Shown here: in pieces, positions 16,189-23,258 of the stretch
Numbering within the stretch: position 1 is the first letter of the stretch
Layout of the letters: each line of letters opens with the position of its first letter
From: an uncultured Oscillospiraceae bacterium
GTDB taxonomy: Bacteria; Bacillota; Clostridia; Oscillospirales; Acutalibacteraceae
Direction: 5' to 3'
Length of the DNA: 41,799 nt
Assembly (NCBI GenBank): GCA_905192745.1
Contig: CAJJLZ010000021.1
Location: 1 to 41,799, forward strand
The notes under the pieces: generated by a model
The model's input: only the letters and a program-made list of their open reading frames with translations
Told to the model about the DNA's origin: nothing
The model's database searches: none
Made by a program: the position numbers and the translations under genes

Positions 16189-17226
16189 TCAATCCGCCGA
16201 AGTCGTCACCTTTTCCACCGCGGTATACGCGTCGGGCAGGGTGATACCTCTGACCTCCAGCACGTCGGTATTCACCACCGGCGTACTGTCCTTGACCTGT
16301 ACCACCGCCGTGGTTCTGGGGTCGGCGCCGTTCAGAACCTTTGCGGCCAGCGTACCGGTTTCCTTCCCCAGCGCGATATAATCGAGGCTTTCGGAGGCTA
16401 TGCAGCCTTTCCTGACCTGCTCCACTTCCGAACCGTACACCGGGATGCCCGCTTCGTTCGCCTTAGCCAGCACGCTGGTCAGATTATCCACCACGTTGTT
16501 GTCGGTGAAGTTGTTGATACAGTCCACCTTCGACGCCAAAGCCGCGGCAGCCTGCGGCACGTCCGCACCGCTCTGCACGCCCTGCTCCACGATCTCAAAG
16601 CCATAGTCGGGCGCGAGCTTCTTGATTTCCGCCAGATGGGAAACAGAGTTGGCTTCGCTGGTGGTATACAGAATGCCGATCTTCTTCGCATCAGGCTGGA
16701 GGGCACGGATCAGTTTGAGCTGCGCCTCCAGATTCAGCAGGTCGGAGGTGCCGGTGCAGTTGTTGCCCGGCGCGTCCAGAGATTTGACCAGCTTAGCGCT
16801 GACCGGGTCGGATACCGCACAGAACACCACGGGAATGTCGCTGCCGCTGCCAGCGGCATAGGCCGCTATCGCAGCCGGCGTGGCGATACCGATAATCATG
16901 TCGTATTTTCTGGCCGCCATATTCTGTGCAAGCTGGTTGGCGGTCTCCGTCTGTCCCAACGCATTCTGAAAATCGATAGTCAGATTCTCGCCGTTCTTAT
17001 AACCGGCGGCTTCCAGCCCCTGAACCAGACCGTCATAACAATTATCCAGCGAAGCGTGGACGGCATACTGAATAACGCCAATCTTCCTGATCTTTGCCGC
17101 ACCGCTTTCCGATCCGGCGGTACTGCTGTCGGCTGATTCCGTTCCGCCGCAGCCGGCGAAGGACAAGACCATCATCGCGGCAGACAGGGTAAGAGCGGCA
17201 AATTTATAAAAGCGATTCTTTTTCAT
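16189..17226 (-). CDS. ABC transporter substrate-binding lipoprotein (TrpX-like)
   Basis: 345 residues. The N-terminus is a lipoprotein signal: MKKNRFYKF, a hydrophobic stretch and FAGC with the lipidated cysteine at 26, then a Gly/Ser/Thr linker. The rest matches the ABC_sub_bind family (PF04392; KIRKIGVIQYAVHASLDNCYDG, GIATPAAIAAYAAG, VFCAVSDPVSAKLV). It captures substrate outside the membrane for the permease downstream. AGGAGAG precedes the ATG. It is the first gene behind the Trp T-box, hence the prediction of tryptophan (or possibly indole) as ligand. Confidence 0.9.
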   Translation of the reverse strand: MKKNRFYKFAALTLSAAMMVLSFAGCGGTESADSSTAGSESGAAKIRKIGVIQYAVHASLDNCYDGLVQGLEAAGYKNGENLTIDFQNALGQTETANQLAQNMAARKYDMIIGIATPAAIAAYAAGSGSDIPVVFCAVSDPVSAKLVKSLDAPGNNCTGTSDLLNLEAQLKLIRALQPDAKKIGILYTTSEANSVSHLAEIKKLAPDYGFEIVEQGVQSGADVPQAAAALASKVDCINNFTDNNVVDNLTSVLAKANEAGIPVYGSEVEQVRKGCIASESLDYIALGKETGTLAAKVLNGADPRTTAVVQVKDSTPVVNTDVLEVRGITLPDAYTAVEKVTTSAD

Positions 17227-17329
17227 GATATTGTTCTCTCCTAATGTTCATTGTCAACGGGTTATTGTGGCGGATCCATCTTCTGCCGCTTCGCCATCGC
17301 TTCATCCCATTGGCCCTCCCTTCTGTTTC

Positions 17330-17640
17330 ACAGAAAAACAAAAAAGCTCTTGCCCCAGATCCTCTGGGACAAGAGCTCAACTCCTGCGGTACCACCCGAA
17401 TTCATCCGCATTACACGGATGCACTTTTCCCGCGCACCAACATGCACGCTCCCTGGATAACGGGTGGAGATCCCGTCGCACCTAACGTTCCTGAAAACGA
17501 TCTTCCGTCCTCCGTCACGCTCGGATTGCCCTCGTAAGTCCATTCCGCACCGCCGCCGTTACCGCAATCTCACCGTCTGCGGCTCTCTTGAAACGCCTGA
17601 CGCCATGCGTACTACTCTTACTCATTGGTTTCCTGTGTTG
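17330..17640 (-). ncRNA. T-box leader, tryptophan specifier (TGG)
   Basis: The minus-strand leader has all main parts of a T-box. Stem I closes with GTAAG (at 17621-17617) and CTTAC (at 17538-17534). Just inside the 3' side is GGAATGGAC, giving specifier codon TGG (17542-17540), i.e. tryptophan. Stem III/linker elements follow, then the T-box core GGGTGGTACCGC (17397-17386). The terminator has a 15-bp stem (17377-17363 with 17359-17345) followed by TTTTTTGTTTTT. When uncharged tRNA-Trp binds, the antiterminator forms and the operon is read. UGGU would pair best with an A discriminator base; pairing with G73 of tRNA-Trp would need a G-U wobble. Confidence 0.93.
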
Positions 17641-17645
17641 TTATC

Positions 17646-17674
17646 ATTTTATGCCGGCTTTTTTTATTTGTCAA
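17646..17674 (-). promoter_or_regulatory. Promoter of the tryptophan T-box operon
   Basis: Minus-strand -35 TTGACA (17674-17669), 17-bp AT-rich spacer, -10 TAAAAT (17651-17646). Transcription would start just before stem I of the T-box. The 170 bases between this promoter and the tRNA terminator hold no supported gene, only a short CCCGCATA-like tandem repeat near 17812-17835. Confidence 0.88.
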
Positions 17675-17844
17675 GAGGGAAATAAAAATTTTTTTGCGGC
17701 AAAAACTATATGCGGCAAAGGAGAGGAACGCAGGCCTGTACAGGTAAGGGAAAAGAGGATCTCGTGAAATCCAAAGAGCGTATATCCGTCACCGTTAAAA
17801 GCCATACCCGCACATCCGCATACCCGCATACCCGCTCGCAGTTA

Positions 17845-17883
17845 CAAAAAGCGGCTGGCAACTCATTGCGAATTGCCAACCGC
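17845..17883 (-). terminator. Terminator of tRNA-Val
   Basis: An 11-bp stem with one wobble pair (17873-17883 and 17851-17861), followed on the minus strand by TTTTTG. It lies just downstream of the tRNA 3' end. Confidence 0.85.
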
Positions 17884-17888
17884 AGGTC

Positions 17889-17964
17889 TGGTGGACGTTA
17901 ACGGACTTGAACCGCTGACCCTTCGCACGTCAAGCGAATGCTCTACCAGCTGAGCTAAACGTCC
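17889..17964 (-). tRNA. tRNA-Val (anticodon GAC)
   Basis: A 76-base cloverleaf on the minus strand. The acceptor stem is GGACGTT/AACGTCC, the D arm contains AGCTCAGCTGGTAGAGC, the anticodon arm is TTCGC-TTGACGT-GCGAA with anticodon GAC, and the T arm contains GGTTCAAGTCC. The discriminator is A and CCA is encoded. Reads GUC/GUU valine codons. Confidence 0.97.
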
Positions 17965-18024
17965 CTGTTTTCTAATCCTTTTCCCGGCCGGCAGCTTGCA
18001 GCCGCTTCCGTAAGGACGAAAGAG

Positions 18025-18053
18025 ATTATAGCGGAAATCCCCCTGCTTGTCAA
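18025..18053 (-). promoter_or_regulatory. Consensus promoter of tRNA-Val
   Basis: Minus-strand TTGACA (18053-18048), 17-bp spacer, TATAAT (18030-18025), a perfect sigma-A consensus about 60 bases upstream of the mature tRNA. Confidence 0.92.
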
Positions 18054-18170
18054 TAGAAATACGGAAAATTCATGGAGAGATTTGCGGAAACGGACTGTGA
18101 TTCTGACAATCCTGCAACTTTTCACGCCTTTATCACCAAAACCGGTTTTCTATCATTGTTGAAAAAGGCG

Positions 18171-18216
18171 TTGACAGATACCCTATGGGGGTATTATAAT
18201 ACCCCCATAGGGTATC
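18171..18216 (+). promoter_or_regulatory. Copper-responsive promoter with CsoR operator palindrome
   Basis: -35 TTGACA (18171-18176), 18-bp spacer, -10 TATAAT (18195-18200). Positions 18177-18216 form a perfect 40-bp palindrome made of two opposed ATACCC-TATG-GGGGTAT boxes, the known CsoR-type operator. The -10 element lies over its centre, so bound CsoR would block polymerase directly. It drives copA-csoR-copZ. Confidence 0.92.
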
Positions 18217-18261
18217 TTCCGTACAAACAGATAAAACGCAAAGGGGAAATGAGGGAAAGCC

Positions 18262-20571
18262 ATGAAAGAAGACGTTTATCTCATCGAAGGGATGACCTGC
18301 GCCGCCTGTTCCAGCGCCGTCGAGCGGGTGACCCGGCGGCTGGACGGGGTGGTTCGCAGCGATGTAAACCTGACCACCAACCGAATGACCATCCAATACG
18401 ACGAATCCAGTGTCACGCCCGAACAGATTATACAGAAGGTGGAAAAAGCCGGTTTTGGCATTTCCCCCTATACCCCGGGCAAGGCAGGCCGGGCCGCGGA
18501 ACAGGAAGAAAAAAACTCTGCCGGAGAAACGATAAAACCGGAAGCGAACCGTCTCCGCCGCAGCGAACGATCTCGCCGCGGCGAACATTTCCGCCGGAAG
18601 GAATTGATTGCCGCCGTTGTGCTGACCGCCCTGCTGCTTTACGTTTCCATGGGGCAGATGTTTGTCTGGAAGCTGCCCCTTCCCGCCCTTCTTCGGCCGG
18701 ACGTTTCGCCCACCAATTATGCGCTGACCCAGTTGCTTCTGACCATCCCGATCCTGTATCTTGGACGGCGCTTTTTCCTGCTGGGCTTCAAATCGCTGTT
18801 TCATCTCGCACCGACAATGGATTCGCTGGTCGCGGTCGGCAGCGGCTGCTCTTTTTTGTACAGCCTTTTTCTCACCTATCAGATTCCTTTCGACTCCATG
18901 CATGTCCATCATCTTTATTATGAATCGGCCGCGGTAGTGCTGACGTTTATTATGCTGGGAAAGCATCTGGAGGCGAACAGCAAACAGAAAACCAGAGGCG
19001 CCATTGAAAAGCTGATGGCCCTTGCCCCCGATACCGCCCTGCTGCTGGACGGGGAAACCGCCCGGGAGGTGCCGACCGACTCGCTGAAGCCCGGCGACCG
19101 GCTTCTGATTCGTCCCGGCGCACGAATCCCGCTGGACGGAACGGTGGTACAGGGAGAAAGCGGTGTGGACGAATCCATGCTGACCGGGGAAAGCATGCCG
19201 GTGGAAAAATCCGTTGGGAGCGCGGTCATCGGCGGCAGTGTCAACTATAACGGGGCTCTGCAAGTCCGGGTGGACCGGGTGGGCGAGGATACCACCCTAT
19301 CCAAAATCGTCCGGATCATGGAGGAGGCGCAGGGACGGAAAGCGCCGATTTCCAAAATTGCCGACCGGGTGGCGGGCGTGTTTGTGCCGATTGTGATCGG
19401 GATCGCCATTCTCGCCGCCCTGTTCTGGGGCCTTGCCGGCAAAGACGCGGCGTTTGTGCTGCGGGTCTTTACCTCAGTGCTGGTGATCGCTTGTCCCTGC
19501 GCCCTCGGGCTGGCCACCCCCACCGCCATCATGGTGGGAACCGGACTGGGCGCGGCAAATGGTATTCTGGTACGCAGCGGCGAAGCTCTGGAACGTCTGC
19601 ACAGCGTGACCGCCGTTTTGCTGGACAAGACCGGCACCGTGACCGAAGGGAAACCCGCTGTAACCGCGCTTCTTACCCCACCGGGCGGAGAGAAGGAGCT
19701 GCTTACGCTGGCGGCGGCGGTGGAGACGCTGTCCGATCATCCGCTTGCCCGCGCCGTCCGGGAAAAGGCGGAAGAGGAGGGAATCTCTCCCCTGCCGTCG
19801 GCATCAGCGTTTGAGAATCTCTCCGGCCGGGGAATCCGGGCGACGCTGGAGGATGGGCGGAAGGTTCTGGTCGGCAGCCGCCGGCTGATGGAGGAAAGCT
19901 CCGTTTCCTGCGCCGCGTTTTCCGATGAGGCGGACCGTCTGTCGTCCGCCGGGCAGACCACGCTGTATGTCGCGGCGGACGGCTTCCTTCTCGGCGTAAT
20001 CGGGGTAGCGGACGTCGTGAAGCAATCCAGCCCCGCCGCTGTCCGGCGGCTGCGGGAGAAGGGACTGCGGGTTGTGCTGCTGACCGGAGACAACCGGGCG
20101 GCGGCGGAGCATATCGGCGCGCAGGCCGGTGCGGACGAGGTAATCGCGGAGGTGCTGCCCGAGGATAAAGCCCGCATCGTTCAACAGTTTCAGGAGACGG
20201 GAGAAACCGTGCTGATGGTGGGCGACGGCATCAATGATGCTCCTGCCCTCGCCCAAGCCGACGTGGGGGCCGCGATCGGCACCGGGAGCGACATTGCGAT
20301 TGAAGCCGGGGACGTGGTGCTGATGAAATCCGATCTGAACGACGTGGCCCGGGCAATCCGGCTGAGCCGGCTGACCCTGCGGAACATCAAGCAGAACCTG
20401 TTCTGGGCGTTTTGTTACAACACGCTGGGCATCCCCGTTGCGGCCGGCGTCCTGACATTTTTCGGCGGACCGCTGCTTGACCCGATGCTGGCGGGGCTGG
20501 CCATGTCCCTCAGTTCGGTCTGCGTAGTGACCAACGCGCTTCGTCTGCGGATGAAAAAGCTGGACCCGTAA
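18262..20571 (+). CDS. copA: Copper-exporting P1B-type ATPase
   Basis: 769 residues, inner membrane. It pumps Cu(I) out of the cytosol using ATP. One N-terminal HMA metal-binding domain with GMTCAAC (C13, C16), then a basic linker (about 75-112), and membrane segments from about 114. Functional motifs are complete: TGES at 308-311, the CPC ion site at 411-413, DKTGT with phosphorylated D455, HP at 493-494, GDGINDAP at 654-661, YN at 719-720 and MxxSS at 748-752. The CPC/YN/MxxSS set is the Cu(I) (P1B-1) signature. GAGGGAAA precedes the ATG. It is the first gene after the palindromic CsoR promoter. Confidence 0.96.
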   Translation: MKEDVYLIEGMTCAACSSAVERVTRRLDGVVRSDVNLTTNRMTIQYDESSVTPEQIIQKVEKAGFGISPYTPGKAGRAAEQEEKNSAGETIKPEANRLRRSERSRRGEHFRRKELIAAVVLTALLLYVSMGQMFVWKLPLPALLRPDVSPTNYALTQLLLTIPILYLGRRFFLLGFKSLFHLAPTMDSLVAVGSGCSFLYSLFLTYQIPFDSMHVHHLYYESAAVVLTFIMLGKHLEANSKQKTRGAIEKLMALAPDTALLLDGETAREVPTDSLKPGDRLLIRPGARIPLDGTVVQGESGVDESMLTGESMPVEKSVGSAVIGGSVNYNGALQVRVDRVGEDTTLSKIVRIMEEAQGRKAPISKIADRVAGVFVPIVIGIAILAALFWGLAGKDAAFVLRVFTSVLVIACPCALGLATPTAIMVGTGLGAANGILVRSGEALERLHSVTAVLLDKTGTVTEGKPAVTALLTPPGGEKELLTLAAAVETLSDHPLARAVREKAEEEGISPLPSASAFENLSGRGIRATLEDGRKVLVGSRRLMEESSVSCAAFSDEADRLSSAGQTTLYVAADGFLLGVIGVADVVKQSSPAAVRRLREKGLRVVLLTGDNRAAAEHIGAQAGADEVIAEVLPEDKARIVQQFQETGETVLMVGDGINDAPALAQADVGAAIGTGSDIAIEAGDVVLMKSDLNDVARAIRLSRLTLRNIKQNLFWAFCYNTLGIPVAAGVLTFFGGPLLDPMLAGLAMSLSSVCVVTNALRLRMKKLDP

Positions 20572-20601
20572 TGCAGGATGAATCAGAGAAAGGAGAGAAA
20601 A

Positions 20602-20922
20602 GTGCCTATGCCCGGCTGTGAATGCAACAAAGCATGCGGCGAATGCCGGAAAAAGGTCCGGTCGGATGAGGAAGTACAGAATCTTGTCAACCGACTGAAC
20701 CGGATCGAAGGACAGGTACGCGGACTGCGCGGTATGGTGGAAAAGAGCGCCTACTGTGTGGATATTCTGACTCAAGTATCCGCCGTTCAGGCGGCGCTGA
20801 ACGCTTTCAGCAAGACTCTGCTCGGTACCCATATCAAGACCTGTGTGGTGGACGATATCCGCGCTGGAAACGACGAAGCGGTGGACGAACTGCTGGCAAC
20901 CCTGCAGAAGCTCATGCGATAA
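20602..20922 (+). CDS. csoR: CsoR-type copper-sensing repressor
   Basis: 106 residues from GTG at 20602, chosen because AGGAG lies six bases upstream; an ATG at 20578 starts two bases after the copA stop, has no ribosome binding site and would give 114 residues. The DUF156/CsoR fold is clear (RLNRIEGQVRGLRGMV, AYCVDILTQ). The Cu(I) ligands are C52, H77 and C81, with the spacing of characterised CsoR. Cu(I) binding should release it from the palindrome before copA. Unusual is an N-terminal tail with four cysteines (C6, C8, C12, C15), which may bind metal or be structural. Confidence 0.93.
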   Translation: MPMPGCECNKACGECRKKVRSDEEVQNLVNRLNRIEGQVRGLRGMVEKSAYCVDILTQVSAVQAALNAFSKTLLGTHIKTCVVDDIRAGNDEAVDELLATLQKLMR

Positions 20923-21007
20923 AAACGGACCCTGCCGCTGTTTTTGAGGGTCCTGCCGTCCGGCAAGGCGGCACGACCGATATTCTGCTTTTTTAGGAGG
21001 AAACGTC

Positions 21008-21202
21008 ATGACAGTATTCTATGTGGAAGAAATGCACTGCGCCAAATGCGTGGAAAGGATCACCAAAGCGCTGACCGCCGCGGGACTGGATTTTTCGGTC
21101 TCGCCGGCAGACAAAACCGTAACGGTCAACGGCTGTGATCACTGTGCTCAGACCGCCGCCGCGGAGCTGGAGGATCTTGGCTTCACCGCGGTCAGAAAAT
21201 AA
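21008..21202 (+). CDS. CopZ-like heavy-metal-associated domain protein
   Basis: 64 residues, a single HMA domain with the metal site MHCAKC (C11, C14). It would carry Cu(I) to CopA and CsoR in the cytosol. A second C-x2-C (C43 and C46, GCDHCA) sits in the region between the third strand and second helix, where CopZ proteins normally have none. TTAGGAGG precedes the ATG. A 7-bp hairpin with a 13-base loop (about 20932-20957) lies between csoR and this gene and could lower its read-through. Confidence 0.88.
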   Translation: MTVFYVEEMHCAKCVERITKALTAAGLDFSVSPADKTVTVNGCDHCAQTAAAELEDLGFTAVRK

Positions 21203-21277
21203 CGGCACAGAGGGAACGCCGGACAAAGAAGCCGGTCTTCCGCCAGCCTTTCAGGGAAGGCGGCCATCGTTCCAAAA

Positions 21278-21312
21278 AGAGCCCCCCGGATGTTTCGCAT
21301 CCGGGGGACTCT
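21278..21312. terminator. Bidirectional terminator between copZ and the ABC exporter
   Basis: A 15-bp stem with one mismatch or wobble (21278-21292 and 21298-21312) and a TTTCG loop. On the minus strand TTTTTGG follows, serving the exporter operon. On the plus strand only a short T-run is present. Confidence 0.85.
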
Positions 21313-21338
21313 TTGCCGAGAGCGGAAAACGCGGGCAA

Positions 21339-23258
21339 TCAGGCGGACTCCTCCGCCTGCTCAAACTGGCTGTTGTACAGATTCGCATAAAAACCGTTCT
21401 TCTCCATCAGCTCATCGTGGGTACCCTGCTCCACAATGTCGCCGTCCTTCATACAGAGAATCAGGTCGGCGTTGCGGATGGTGGACAGACGATGGGCGAT
21501 AATGAAGCTGGTGCGGCCCCGCATCAGGTTATCCATCGCCTTCTGAATCTGAATCTCGGTACGGGTATCGACCGAGCTGGTCGCCTCGTCAAGAATCAGA
21601 ATCTTCGGATCGGAGAGAATGGCCCGGGCAATGGTCAGCAGCTGCTTCTGGCCCTGAGAGACGTTGCTCGCCTCCTCGTTGAGCTCCATATTGTAGCTGT
21701 CCGGCAGGGTGCGCACAAAGTGATCCACCTGCGCGGCCTTTGCGGCGGCGAGCACCTCGTCATCCGTGGCGTCCAGACGGCCGTAGCGGATGTTGTCCCG
21801 GATGGAACCGTTATACAGCCAAGTATCCTGCAGTACCATCCCGAACAGGGAGCGCAGCTCGTCGCGTGTGAAATCGCGGATGTCGTAGCCGTCCACCAGA
21901 ATGGCGCCCTCGTTCACGTCGTAGAAGCGCATCAGCAGCTTGACCATGGTCGTCTTACCCGCGCCGGTGGGGCCCACGATGGCGACCTTCTGCCCCGGTT
22001 CAACCACGGCGGAAAAGTCGTGGATGATGGTTTTCTCCGGATTGTATCCGAATTTGACATGGGCGAACTGTACGCTGCCGGCGATGTGCACGCGGGAATC
22101 GGTATCCGGCTCGTCGGTATCGTTGATATGGATAAGCGGCTTATCGGGGGTCTCCTCTTCCTCTTCGAGGAACTCGAACACCCGCTCGGCCGCCGCAGTG
22201 GTGGACTGAAGGATGTTGGAAATATTGGCGATCTGCGTGATGGGCTGGGTAAACTGACGGACGTACTGGATGAACGCCTGAATGTCGCCGACCGCCAGTT
22301 TCCCCTGCGTAGCAAGCCAGCCGCCGAGGATACACACCGCCACATACCCGACGTTGCCCACAAATTGCATAACCGGCATCATCAGGCCGGAAAGGAACTG
22401 AGATTTCCACGCCGACTTATACAGGGTGTCGTTGTATTCGTCGAATTCCTTTACCGACGCTTCCTCGCCGTTGAAGGCCTTCATCACGACATGGCCGCCG
22501 TAAAGCTCCTCCACATGGCCGTTGACATGGCCGAGATATTCCTGCTGGGCTTTGAAGTATTTCTGCGAATGCTTCACGATCACCATGATAAAAATCAGGG
22601 AAACCGGAATCGTACACAGGGCGATCAGGGTCATCTCCCAGCTGATGGAGAACATCATGGCAAGGATGCCGACGAAGGTGGCGACCGAGGTAATAATCTG
22701 GGTGATGCTCTGGTTAAGGGACTGGGCCAGCGTATCCACGTCGTTGGTCACACGGGAGAGCACCTCGCCGTGGCTGGTGCGGTCGAAATACTTAAGCGGC
22801 AGGCGATTGATTTTCTTTGCGATATCATTCCGCAGGTTATAGGTGACTTTCATGGATACGCCGGTCATCAGCCAGCCCTGCAGATAGGAACAGGCCGCGC
22901 TGGCGACATAGAGGCAGACCAGCCACAGCAGAATCTGCGCAATCTTGCCGAAATCGATCCCCTCGCCGGTGCCGGCAATCTTGCCCATAATGCCGTTGAA
23001 CATCTCGGTTGTTGCCTGACCGAGCACCTTTGGCCCGAAAATCATCAGCACGGTGGAAACCACCGCCGCCAGCACAACCAGCAGCACGCGAAATTTATAC
23101 TGCGCCATATACCGCAGCAGTTTTTTCATAGAGCCCTTAAAATCCTTTGCTTTTGCGCCGGGCATCATCGGTCCGCCGGGACCGCCGCCCATCGGGCCAT
23201 GCCCTCCCATCGGACCGCGGCGGGGAGAATTGGGAGAAGTTTTTTCTCTTTCGCTCAT
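21339..23258 (-). CDS. ABC exporter subunit, canonical nucleotide site
   Basis: 639 residues: a six-helix ABC membrane domain (about 45-350) fused to a nucleotide-binding domain. Walker A is VGPTGAGKTT, the signature is NVSQGQ (a change from LSGGQ), and Walker B KILILDEATSSVD keeps the catalytic glutamate; the H-loop is IIAHRLST. The first 35 residues are rich in Gly, Met and Pro and have no known role. It overlaps the partner gene by four bases (ATGA) and forms a heterodimer with it, by the pattern of TM287/288 and related multidrug or lipid exporters. The substrate is unknown. Confidence 0.93.
   Translation of the reverse strand: MSEREKTSPNSPRRGPMGGHGPMGGGPGGPMMPGAKAKDFKGSMKKLLRYMAQYKFRVLLVVLAAVVSTVLMIFGPKVLGQATTEMFNGIMGKIAGTGEGIDFGKIAQILLWLVCLYVASAACSYLQGWLMTGVSMKVTYNLRNDIAKKINRLPLKYFDRTSHGEVLSRVTNDVDTLAQSLNQSITQIITSVATFVGILAMMFSISWEMTLIALCTIPVSLIFIMVIVKHSQKYFKAQQEYLGHVNGHVEELYGGHVVMKAFNGEEASVKEFDEYNDTLYKSAWKSQFLSGLMMPVMQFVGNVGYVAVCILGGWLATQGKLAVGDIQAFIQYVRQFTQPITQIANISNILQSTTAAAERVFEFLEEEEETPDKPLIHINDTDEPDTDSRVHIAGSVQFAHVKFGYNPEKTIIHDFSAVVEPGQKVAIVGPTGAGKTTMVKLLMRFYDVNEGAILVDGYDIRDFTRDELRSLFGMVLQDTWLYNGSIRDNIRYGRLDATDDEVLAAAKAAQVDHFVRTLPDSYNMELNEEASNVSQGQKQLLTIARAILSDPKILILDEATSSVDTRTEIQIQKAMDNLMRGRTSFIIAHRLSTIRNADLILCMKDGDIVEQGTHDELMEKNGFYANLYNSQFEQAEESA

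Noticed and set aside
17812..17840. Short CCCGCATA-like tandem repeats, considered as a CRISPR fragment
   Set aside because: The units are about eight bases with no spacers. No other CRISPR-like array or cas gene is visible in the window.
17710..17901. 63-codon plus-strand open frame between the T-box promoter and tRNA-Val
   Set aside because: It overlaps the tRNA terminator and tRNA end and has no homology.
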